From NCBI GenBank assembly GCA_038124905.1, contig JAYPCW010000065.1, positions 1-5,547 on the forward strand: a stretch of 5,547 bases of DNA. The letters are read 5' to 3'. Of this stretch, positions 1 to 5,547 are shown piece by piece. Numbering within the stretch: the stretch's first letter is position 1; the number at the start of each line of letters is the position of its first letter. The stretch comes from ATZT02 sp038124905. Its GTDB lineage: Bacteria; Actinomycetota; Actinomycetes; S36-B12; UBA5976. Below the pieces are notes generated by a model that ran no database searches, was not told the origin of the DNA, and worked only from the letters and a program-made list of their open reading frames with translations. The translations under genes were made by a program, and so were the position numbers.

Positions 1-350
1 GTCCACTTTTGTACGATCTCCCCGGGGTGAAGCCACTGATGTGTTGTTTTGTGGGTGATTGCTAAATCATTTTCACTTTCTTGCATTACTTCACCAGGGC
101 TATCAAAAACTGTTCCATGTATTGCCCATTGGTCTAAATTTATTTTTTGTGGGTAATTTCTTTCATGGAATTTAATCTGATTATTAGAAATTCTTCCAGC
201 CCAAGGTGCCATCGCATACCAACCGCCAATTACAGCTTGATCTGTCATTGGCTTTAGCACCTGCAAATCTGCAATCTGCCAACTTACAGCACGCCCTCCC
301 ATCTTTTCATCGATGAGAAGGCGTGCTCGCTTGGTATTTAATTCATACAT
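1..350 (-). CDS. Aldose 1-epimerase (mutarotase) family protein, N-terminal 116 residues; 3' end beyond the window
   Basis: Proteins of this family (GalM-like, COG2017) interconvert alpha and beta anomers of aldoses in the cytoplasm. The frame opens with ATG at 350 and runs without a stop to base 1, so only the N-terminal part is present. Visible family features are GGWYAMAPWAGRI (residues 42-54), a strand/turn region, then AIHG (76-79) and WLHPGE (106-111). R53 and H78 match the conserved Arg and first His of the GalM active site (R71 and H96 in the Lactococcus enzyme, from memory). The second catalytic His and the catalytic Glu would lie beyond the edge. A TAA sits directly in frame before the ATG, so the start cannot be further upstream. 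The gap to the xylA stop is 7 bases with no clear Shine-Dalgarno sequence, which suggests translational coupling to xylA. The context suggests xylose as a substrate, but family members are often broad and the sugar is inferred. The family call is firm; the substrate is not. Confidence 0.85.
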   Translation of the reverse strand, partial: MYELNTKRARLLIDEKMGGRAVSWQIADLQVLKPMTDQAVIGGWYAMAPWAGRISNNQIKFHERNYPQKINLDQWAIHGTVFDSPGEVMQESENDLAITHKTTHQWLHPGEIVQKW

Positions 351-357
351 TTAGTTT

Positions 358-1524
358 TTACAAACCAAATATGTGATCTAGTGCCAATTGATCTAATTTC
401 TCATTGTAGTAATTTCGATTTGCTAATTTTTCATAGTCAAAATCTTGAGCTTTTAACGCCTCAGCTGAACTACTGGAGTACTTTCCAATAGTTTCTTGTG
501 CCAAAGTGTTTACTCCTGCTAATTTTTCGGCTTCTTGGACTTTTGGATCAGCATCGTAAGCTTTGGCTTTTGCCGCAAAAGCTAAATAATTGCGCATCGA
601 ATTGCGAGCAAATTCCCAAACGCCTTCGCCATGTTCATTTCGATACGGACGCGAATCAAAATGCTTAGGCCCGCTGTAGCCAGTGCGCTCAAGCAAGCGT
701 ACTAAGAAGAAATCATCTTTTATTCCTTCTGAACCAAAACGCAAATCTTGGTCATAGCGACCAATTTTTTGATCGTTTAAGTCAATATGGAATAACTTCT
801 TTTGCCAAATAGCTTGGGCTACGCCTTGATAAAAAGAAAGACCTGCCATAGTTTCATGAGCCACCTCTGGGTTTAATCCCACCATTGATGGATCATCTAA
901 TGTTTCAATGAAGGCCATAGTGTGGCCAATAGTTGGTAAGAAGGTGTCGCCTCTTGGTTCGTTTGGTTTTGGCTCCATGGCAAAACGCATCTGGTAACCC
1001 TGGTCTTTTACATAACCAATTAAAAAGTTCATAGCTTCCCTATAGCGCTCAAGCGCATCCAACGGATACTTTGAACCAGCGGCTTCTACTCCTTCACGGC
1101 CTCCCCAAAAAACAATTGTTGGTGCGCTAAATTCGGCTCCCACATCAATTGATCTCATCACTTTTTGTAGTGCAAATTTTCTTACCTCTGGGTCATTGCT
1201 GGTAAAGGCGCCGTCTTTAAAGCAAGGCAAGGTAAATAGATTTGTGGTAGCCATTGATACAACAATGCCGGTTTCATCTAAAGCTTTTCTAAAACTCTTT
1301 TTTATGTTTTCTTTTTCCGAGTTTGAAGTCCCAGGGGGCAATAGATCATCATCATGAAAAGAGACTCCCCAAGCTCCAACTTTGTCTAATCCGTAAACAA
1401 AGTCTGCCGGGCTAATTGGCTCACGGGTTGGGTCTCCAAATGGATCGCGCCCAACGTGACCAATAGTCCAAAGTCCGAAAGCAAATTTATCTTCTCGGGT
1501 TGGGGTTAAGCGAACATCGCTCAT
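358..1524 (-). CDS. xylA: Xylose isomerase, 388 aa
   Basis: Converts D-xylose to D-xylulose (EC 5.3.1.5; family members also isomerise glucose to fructose) as a metal-dependent cytoplasmic TIM-barrel tetramer. Using the ATG at 1524, the protein is 388 residues, the length of the Streptomyces enzyme, and conserved residues follow that numbering with a constant offset of +3. These are W19, H57 and D60 in SFHDDDL, F97, W140 in FWGGRE, E184 and K186 in MEPKPNEPRGD, E220 and H223 in NPEVAHE, D248, D258 and D260 in YDQDLRFG, and D290 in HFDSRPYR. All ligands for both metal sites are therefore present, and F29 in DPFGD matches the Phe that reaches into the neighbouring active site. The start is chosen because AGGAG lies 5 bases before this ATG. 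An in-frame TTG at 1554 would add ten residues without family support. The gene follows xylB after 64 bases and precedes the epimerase by 7. Differences from Streptomyces include H23 for a Trp and R256 and R292 for Lys. Confidence 0.97.
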   Translation of the reverse strand: MSDVRLTPTREDKFAFGLWTIGHVGRDPFGDPTREPISPADFVYGLDKVGAWGVSFHDDDLLPPGTSNSEKENIKKSFRKALDETGIVVSMATTNLFTLPCFKDGAFTSNDPEVRKFALQKVMRSIDVGAEFSAPTIVFWGGREGVEAAGSKYPLDALERYREAMNFLIGYVKDQGYQMRFAMEPKPNEPRGDTFLPTIGHTMAFIETLDDPSMVGLNPEVAHETMAGLSFYQGVAQAIWQKKLFHIDLNDQKIGRYDQDLRFGSEGIKDDFFLVRLLERTGYSGPKHFDSRPYRNEHGEGVWEFARNSMRNYLAFAAKAKAYDADPKVQEAEKLAGVNTLAQETIGKYSSSSAEALKAQDFDYEKLANRNYYNEKLDQLALDHIFGL

Positions 1525-1529
1525 CTTGG

Positions 1530-1534
1530 CTCCT
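1530..1534 (-). promoter_or_regulatory. Shine-Dalgarno sequence of xylA (AGGAG), fixing the start codon
   Basis: Reading the minus strand, AGGAG (within TTAGGAG) is followed by the 5-base spacer CCAAG and then ATG at 1524-1522. It is the only strong ribosome binding site in front of any gene in the window. Its spacing decides for the ATG at 1524 over the in-frame TTG at 1554, because it would fall inside the coding region of the longer reading. Very likely real. Confidence 0.85.
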
Positions 1535-1553
1535 AATGAATAATCTTGCGACA

Positions 1554-1583
1554 AGCCTATTGATCACGTCAGTGACTTTGCAA
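1554..1583 (-). promoter_or_regulatory. Possible weak promoter in the xylB-xylA spacer
   Basis: On the minus strand TTGCAA (1583-1578) is followed after 18 bases by TAGGCT (1559-1554). These match the -35 and -10 consensus at 4 of 6 and 3 of 6 positions. Transcription would begin roughly 20-25 bases before the xylA ribosome binding site. The spacer is 64 bases, the longest in the window, which is the main reason to look here. The match is poor enough to arise by chance, so this is only a candidate for a secondary promoter raising xylA and epimerase expression. Confidence 0.15.
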
Positions 1584-1588
1584 TCGGT

Positions 1589-2974
1589 TCAACCGTGAAG
1601 TGCCTTAAAGCTATTCGAGTAAGCCGCTAACACCTCTGGGCGATAATCCGGCTCAAGTAAAACAGTGTTACCCACCTTCCAATTGGGTAAAGCCGCTTCT
1701 TTGCTTAGCGCCCAAGCAGCTTGGCGCGCCGCGCCATCTGCAACATATTCAGCTACCGGAGGAATCGCAACTGGCACCTTAAATAGTGTTGTAGCAATTT
1801 TTTGAACTGCCGGATTTGCCGCGGCCCCACCGATCAAAGAAACTTTTTTCGGGTTTACCCCTAACTTGACTAATGCATTCACTGCATCAGCTAACCCACA
1901 GAGCATTCCTTCAACTGCAGCACGGGCAAAATTTTCTGCAGTCATGTTTTCTCGAGTCATGCCAAATAAAGAACCGGTGGCATTAGGCAAATTTGGAGTC
2001 CTTTCACCATCTAAATATGGCAATAAAACTAATCCACCTGCGCCAGGTTTGCTTGCCAGCGCTAACTTTGAAAATTCATCTAAATCAACTTTTAAAACTT
2101 TTGCCGCAGCGCTCAAAATTCTGGCCGCATTTAAAGTGCAGGCAAGTGGTAAGTATTTTCCTGTGGCATCTGCAAAGCCAGCAACAATTCCGCTTTCGTC
2201 AAAACTTGGGTTATCACTAACTGCATAAGCAGTGCCTGAAGTCCCTAGTGAAACCACCACGTCGCCACTTTCTGCGCCAAGTCCTAGTGCCGCAGCCATG
2301 TTGTCTCCGGTACCGGCAGCAAGTTTTATTCCTTCTTTGGTTTCACCAACGATTGCATTCGGTTCAGCAATTTCCGGCACAGATAATTCTCGTGAAAAAG
2401 CTAATTTAAGAATTTCATTTTTATATTTATTTTCTGAAGCTGAAAAATAACCCGTGCCAGAAGCGTCTCCCCTATCAGTTGTTGGGTTTGCTTTTGCCCC
2501 CGCTAGCTTCCAAGTTAAATAATCATGCGGCAACATGACTCCAGTAACTTTTTTAGCTAATTCTGGTTCGTTTTCTGCAAACCAACGCAATTTTGTAACA
2601 GTAAAAGCGGCCAGCGGTACAGAACCAGTTTCTTTGGCCCAATTTTCTCTTCCGCCTAAGTCTTGAATTAAATCTTCTGCGGCTTTTGCTGATCTAGTGT
2701 CGTTCCAAAGTAAAGCAGGCCTAACGACATTTTTATTTTCATCTACCACCACCATGCCGTGCTGTTGGGCGCCAATTCCAATTGCTTCGACACCATCGAG
2801 CAAACCACTTAAACTTTTTGTAAGTTCCTCCCACCAAATTTGCGGGTCTATTTCCGTTCCGTCTGGATGAGAACCCCTTGCTTCGCGAACTAATTCACCG
2901 GTTTCGGCATCGCGCACGACTACTTTTACGGACTGAGTGGAGGAATCAACTCCCGCTACTAGGCGCCTTTTCAT
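1589..2974 (-). CDS. xylB: Xylulokinase (FGGY family), 461 aa
   Basis: Phosphorylates D-xylulose with ATP to D-xylulose 5-phosphate (EC 2.7.1.17), the step after XylA, feeding the pentose phosphate pathway. It shows the two-domain actin-like fold of FGGY sugar kinases. The N-terminal phosphate-binding loop is AGVDSSTQSVKV (7-18). The substrate region has AQQHGM (69-74) and LLWNDTRS (88-95), and GDASGTGYF (169-177) follows. The catalytic Asp is D224 in AGTGDNMAAALGLG, equivalent to D233 of E. coli XylB. The C-terminal ATP domain has VSLGTSGTAYAV (241-252), LPYLDGERTPN (318-328), IGGAAANPAVQ (381-391) and EYVADGAARQAAW (409-421). The length is slightly under the 484 residues of E. coli XylB, and the ends look complete. 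The ATG at 2974 has an in-frame TAA 12 bases upstream and no other start between them. Its ribosome binding site is weak. It follows tdk by 26 bases. Adjacency to xylA makes xylulose the substrate rather than glycerol or another polyol. Confidence 0.95.
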   Translation of the reverse strand: MKRRLVAGVDSSTQSVKVVVRDAETGELVREARGSHPDGTEIDPQIWWEELTKSLSGLLDGVEAIGIGAQQHGMVVVDENKNVVRPALLWNDTRSAKAAEDLIQDLGGRENWAKETGSVPLAAFTVTKLRWFAENEPELAKKVTGVMLPHDYLTWKLAGAKANPTTDRGDASGTGYFSASENKYKNEILKLAFSRELSVPEIAEPNAIVGETKEGIKLAAGTGDNMAAALGLGAESGDVVVSLGTSGTAYAVSDNPSFDESGIVAGFADATGKYLPLACTLNAARILSAAAKVLKVDLDEFSKLALASKPGAGGLVLLPYLDGERTPNLPNATGSLFGMTRENMTAENFARAAVEGMLCGLADAVNALVKLGVNPKKVSLIGGAAANPAVQKIATTLFKVPVAIPPVAEYVADGAARQAAWALSKEAALPNWKVGNTVLLEPDYRPEVLAAYSNSFKALHG

Positions 2975-2997
2975 AAGCCAAGATTAATCGAGAAATG

Positions 2998-3011
2998 CAT
3001 TTAATTAAATG
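2998..3011. repeat. Perfect 14-base palindrome (CATTTAATTAAATG) at the tdk-xylB junction
   Basis: The 14 bases read identically on both strands and are centred about 30 bases before the xylB ATG, spanning the tdk stop codon. A second perfect palindrome, AAATGCATTT (2993-3002), overlaps it, and a third, GATTAATC (2982-2989), follows towards xylB. Dyads of this size ahead of a catabolic gene can be repressor operators. However, AT-rich palindromes also occur by chance, and half of this one is coding sequence for the last residues of Tdk. The palindromes are directly visible; a regulatory role is inference. Confidence 0.35.
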
Positions 3012-3651
3012 GCAGTGTTGATTTGGAAATATGTTCACTTTTAGCAACTCTTGACGTGACTTGTCGCATATGGTGTTTTCTACAAACTACTTCGTAAACC
3101 ACTGTGTCAGGCTTTGCTGTAGGGCCAGCATCACCAACCACCACCTGCTCGCCCTCAACTGTCATTACTCCATTTACGATTCTGGCCTGATGGGTTGCTT
3201 TGCGGCCACACCAACAAAGGGTTTCTACCTGTAAAACGTTTACTCGATCTGCTAGTTCAAGTAAGCGCTTAGCGCCAGGGAACAAATCAGTTCTAAAGTC
3301 AGTAGTAATTCCAAAGGTGAAAACATCGATTTCTAAATCATCAACCAAGCGAGCTAGCTGTTCAACTTGTTCAGGGGTATAAAACTGTGCTTCATCGCAA
3401 ATCAAATAATCAACTACTTCACCTTGAGATAGTTTTTGGGTCACCATTTTGTGAAAGTCAGTTTCCAGAGAAACTTCTAGCGCATTTGCCGTAAGACCCA
3501 ATCGGCTAGAAATTTGATTATTACCTAAGCGATCATTCTTACTGAAAACCAAACCTTTACGGCCAGCACTTGAGTGATTGTGATGTGTTTGTAGCGCCAA
3601 GGTGGACTTGCCGCTGTCCATGGTTCCGGAAAAGAAAACTAACTCTGCCAC
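3001..3651 (-). CDS. tdk: Thymidine kinase, type II (TK1-like), 216 aa
   Basis: Phosphorylates thymidine (and deoxyuridine) to the 5'-monophosphate with ATP in pyrimidine salvage (EC 2.7.1.21), in the cytoplasm, usually as a tetramer. The P-loop is GTMDSGKST (9-17) and the Walker B/catalytic stretch is CDEAQF (85-90) with E87 as the likely general base. FGITTDFR (113-120) follows. The zinc-binding lasso domain carries C146 and C148 in LCWCGRKATH, then C190 and H193 in VVCRKHH, the usual four-ligand set. The CxC rather than CxxC first pair resembles high-GC actinobacterial enzymes as I remember them. The start is GTG at 3651. Only six codons separate it from the in-frame permease stop and none is a start codon, so no longer reading is possible. 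The GTG places the P-loop at the expected distance from the N-terminus. No good ribosome binding site is seen in the 18-base gap, so coupling to the permease is likely. It has no obvious metabolic link to the downstream xylose genes. Confidence 0.96.
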   Translation of the reverse strand: MAELVFFSGTMDSGKSTLALQTHHNHSSAGRKGLVFSKNDRLGNNQISSRLGLTANALEVSLETDFHKMVTQKLSQGEVVDYLICDEAQFYTPEQVEQLARLVDDLEIDVFTFGITTDFRTDLFPGAKRLLELADRVNVLQVETLCWCGRKATHQARIVNGVMTVEGEQVVVGDAGPTAKPDTVVYEVVCRKHHMRQVTSRVAKSEHISKSTLPFN

Positions 3652-3669
3652 AGGTACATCTTGGCAGGA

Positions 3670-4833
3670 CTACTCAAAGCGCAATGCCTCAACCGGCTTT
3701 AGTCTCGATGCTGCGCGAGCTGGCCAAACTCCAAATAAAATTCCCACCAACATTGCAAAACCTAAAGCCGCCACTATGGTCGCCCAACTCAAAACAAATT
3801 CCCATCCACCTAAGTTCGCTAATAGTACTGCTACAATTTCACCAAAGATTACTCCAATAATTCCCCCCAAGAGGGACAGAACTATTGCTTCAATTAAAAA
3901 TTGAGTAAGAATTTGGCCTTGCCTGGCACCAATTGCTCTTCTAATGCCGATTTCTCGCGTTCGCTCCCTAACGCTTACCAACATTATGTTCATAATTCCA
4001 ATTCCGCCCACGATCAAACTAATTGAGGCAATGCCACCTAATAGCAGCGTTAGTGTGCTTTGAACAGTATTTAGCGCCTCTAAGATTGCTGAAGCATCTG
4101 TAATAACAAAGTCAGCATCACTCGCATTTGAAATACTGTGTCTATTTAATAAAAGGCTAGTCAAACTACCTGTTACTGAACTGACCAAATTTTCATCTGC
4201 AACTCGTAAGGAAATGCTCGATAGATATGGACTTTTTGCGAAATATCGATAGGCACTTTCTAGTGTCACATACGCAATTCCATCGCTTCCAAACCCTTGA
4301 GAATCATCAATAATTCCAACTACCAAATATTCTGTGTTCCCTATTGAGACTTTTGAATTTATGGAATCAACGCTTAAGCCCAGGTCTAGCGCCAAAGTAG
4401 AACTCAAGACCACACTTCTAACGTTTTGCAGCCCTTTGTCAGTAGGTAAAAAAGATCCCACAAACAAACTTGGTTCAGATATTTCTGAAAAATTCTCATC
4501 TACCGCTACAAGAGAGGCTCTAACTTGATTATTTTCATTGCCAACTACCGCACTAGTTCTTACTTGCTTAGTAATTAGTTCAACACCAAATTGTGAGGCG
4601 ACTGCTTCAGCATCATCTAATGTCAAGGTGTTTGGGACAGTTGCAGAAATAGTTAGGTTTGTGGCGCCCAAACCTTGAAACTGTGACTGAATACCCCTGG
4701 TGGCACCTTGGGCTATCGAAACAAGTGAAATTAAAGCCATTGTTCCAATGATGATTCCTAGCGTGGTTAGTGCTGACCTAGTTTTAGTCGCTCTAATACG
4801 AGATAGCGCCAGCTTGGCTGCAACAAAAATCAT
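3670..4833 (-). CDS. ABC transporter permease, MacB/FtsX type, 387 aa
   Basis: Membrane subunit of a type VII (MacB-like) ABC transporter, which moves substrates or transmits mechanical force across the envelope rather than importing solutes. The layout is typical. There is one membrane segment near residues 22-44, then a large extracytoplasmic MacB_PCD domain from about 45 to 260 with few hydrophobic runs. Three membrane segments follow near 262-286, 312-338 and 350-371. The cytoplasmic loop SVRERTREIGIRRAIGAR (287-304) is the coupling-helix signature of this family. The C-terminus PARAASRLKPVEALRFE (371-387) is also characteristic. The ATG at 4833 overlaps the ATPase stop in an ATGA junction, so the two subunits are translationally coupled and surely form one complex. 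The substrate is unknown. Peptide, antibiotic or lipid-related export are the usual guesses for this family. No MacA-like adaptor is in the window; one could be encoded beyond the right edge. Confidence 0.93.
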   Translation of the reverse strand: MIFVAAKLALSRIRATKTRSALTTLGIIIGTMALISLVSIAQGATRGIQSQFQGLGATNLTISATVPNTLTLDDAEAVASQFGVELITKQVRTSAVVGNENNQVRASLVAVDENFSEISEPSLFVGSFLPTDKGLQNVRSVVLSSTLALDLGLSVDSINSKVSIGNTEYLVVGIIDDSQGFGSDGIAYVTLESAYRYFAKSPYLSSISLRVADENLVSSVTGSLTSLLLNRHSISNASDADFVITDASAILEALNTVQSTLTLLLGGIASISLIVGGIGIMNIMLVSVRERTREIGIRRAIGARQGQILTQFLIEAIVLSLLGGIIGVIFGEIVAVLLANLGGWEFVLSWATIVAALGFAMLVGILFGVWPARAASRLKPVEALRFE

Positions 4834-5525
4834 ACTTTTTGCCCCGAGCGATCATCTGAAACTATTTTTCCATCTTTTAAAGTGATTCTTCGGTGAGCAC
4901 GATTTGCTACTTCTGCTTCATGGGTAATTAAAATTATGGTTTTACCTTCTTTATGTAATGCTTCCATAAGATTCATAACTTGCTCACCAGATTGTGAATC
5001 TAAAGCACCTGTAGGTTCATCCGCCAAAATAATTGTGGGATCAGTTACCAAAGCGCGCGCTATCGCGACTCTTTGTTGCTGTCCACCAGATAATTGAGTT
5101 GGTTGGTGATCAGAGCGATCAGCTAAACCTAATTTTGCCAACATCGCTAGCGATTTTTCTTTTGCCTCTTTACTGCTTAAACCTCGATAAAGTAAAGGAG
5201 TTGAAACATTATCGACTGCTGTGGTTTTTGGTAATAAAAAAAATTGCTGAAAAACAAATCCGATTGCGTAATTTCTAAGCTGAGTTAATTTAACATCGTT
5301 TAATTCATTAACGTCTTGCCCGGCAATTTTTACAATTCCACGCGTTGGTTTGTCTAGGCAGCCAATGAGGTTCATCATTGTTGACTTGCCTGACCCTGAT
5401 GGCCCCACAATTGCTACGAATTCGTTTTCTTCAATTGTTAAGTCAACGTCATCAAGCGCTCTGACTTCGCTTAAACCTTCACCGTAAATCTTGGAAACGT
5501 TTTTTATTTCTACTACGGCAGCCAC
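4830..5525 (-). CDS. ABC transporter ATP-binding protein, MacB/LolD type, 231 aa
   Basis: Cytoplasmic ATPase that powers the adjacent permease. Motifs appear in the standard order: Walker A GPSGSGKST (41-49, K47), Q-loop FVFQQF (90-95), signature LSGGQQQR (145-152), Walker B IILADEP (165-171, catalytic E170), D-loop GALDS (173-177) and H-switch ITHE (200-203, H202). The stretch FVFQQFFLLPKTTAVDNV is typical of the MacB/LolD/FtsE-like subgroup, and the length is normal for a stand-alone subunit. The start is GTG at 5525. An in-frame TAG ends 6 bases before it, and a partial Shine-Dalgarno sequence (AGG) lies 5 bases before it, so the N-terminus is well bounded. The stop overlaps the permease ATG by 4 bases. 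Only 22 bases remain upstream, with no room to judge a promoter; an earlier gene of the same operon could end there. Confidence 0.95.
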   Translation of the reverse strand: MAAVVEIKNVSKIYGEGLSEVRALDDVDLTIEENEFVAIVGPSGSGKSTMMNLIGCLDKPTRGIVKIAGQDVNELNDVKLTQLRNYAIGFVFQQFFLLPKTTAVDNVSTPLLYRGLSSKEAKEKSLAMLAKLGLADRSDHQPTQLSGGQQQRVAIARALVTDPTIILADEPTGALDSQSGEQVMNLMEALHKEGKTIILITHEAEVANRAHRRITLKDGKIVSDDRSGQKV

Positions 5526-5547
5526 AATTGCCTACTACTCAGTTTCG

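Noticed and set aside
1547..1557. Small hairpin CTTG-TCG-CAAG upstream of the xylA ribosome binding site
   Set aside because: A 4-base stem with a 3-base loop and no U-tract is too weak for a terminator or a convincing regulatory element.
1564..1575. Inverted repeat TCAC-N4-GTGA between xylB and xylA, considered as an operator
   Set aside because: Only four bases per arm are complementary and extending outwards gives no further matches; this is expected by chance.
1866..2228. 120-codon open frame on the plus strand inside xylB
   Set aside because: It is antisense to a clearly functional kinase, has no recognisable domain, and is rich in Ser, Ala and Pro as expected for a complementary-frame shadow.
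3570..3904. Two overlapping plus-strand open frames across the tdk-permease junction
   Set aside because: Both are antisense to conserved motifs of tdk and the permease, lack domain features and have no supporting ribosome binding site.
3670..4833. FtsX cell-division protein as the identity of the permease
   Set aside because: The long first extracytoplasmic domain and the MacB-type loop and C-terminal motifs fit MacB-like permeases better, and the partner ATPase also reads as MacB-like.
4830..5525. Possibility that the transporter is a sugar importer serving the xylose genes
   Set aside because: The permease has the MacB/FtsX topology with a large extracytoplasmic domain, no solute-binding protein is present, and the ATPase belongs to the MacB/LolD subgroup rather than sugar-import ATPases.
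1..5547. Search for CRISPR arrays, insertion sequences, tRNA or rRNA genes, and phage or toxin-antitoxin genes
   Set aside because: Nearly all bases are covered by six conserved genes, no regular repeats or terminal inverted repeats were seen, and no gap exceeds 64 bases.

Overview
The window suggests a low-GC, compact-genome actinobacterium. Sampled lines give a G+C content in the low 40s percent, yet XylA, the xylulokinase and the thymidine kinase all look actinobacterial. XylA has the 388-residue length and residue spacing of the Streptomyces/Actinoplanes enzymes. This combination, with short spacers, fits streamlined freshwater Actinobacteria (acI / Nanopelagicales type). That placement is inference from composition and protein style, not from a marker gene.

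All six genes lie on the minus strand, so transcription runs from the right edge to the left. In that order they are: an ABC transporter ATPase (5525 to 4830), a MacB/FtsX-type permease (4833 to 3670, 4-base overlap with the ATPase), thymidine kinase tdk (3651 to 3001, 18-base gap), xylulokinase xylB (2974 to 1589, 26-base gap), xylose isomerase xylA (1524 to 358, 64-base gap) and the start of an aldose 1-epimerase (350 to beyond base 1, 7-base gap). No rRNA, tRNA, mobile element, CRISPR array or intrinsic terminator is visible, and no gene-free stretch exceeds 64 bases.

The left two-thirds is a D-xylose catabolic module. The epimerase would interconvert xylose anomers, XylA would convert xylose to xylulose, and XylB would phosphorylate it to xylulose 5-phosphate for the pentose phosphate pathway. 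All expected XylA metal ligands and the XylB catalytic Asp are present, so the pathway looks functional. No xylose transporter or regulator is in the window. The MacB-like pair at the right is an export or envelope-type transporter, not a sugar importer, and tdk is a nucleotide-salvage gene. The gene order may reflect compaction rather than shared function.

The main points to re-check are the xylA start (ATG at 1524, not the upstream TTG at 1554), the epimerase fragment open at the left edge, overlapping AT-rich palindromes just ahead of xylB, the longer xylB-xylA spacer as a possible secondary promoter region, and some unusual residues in XylA. I see no convincing previously undescribed system here.
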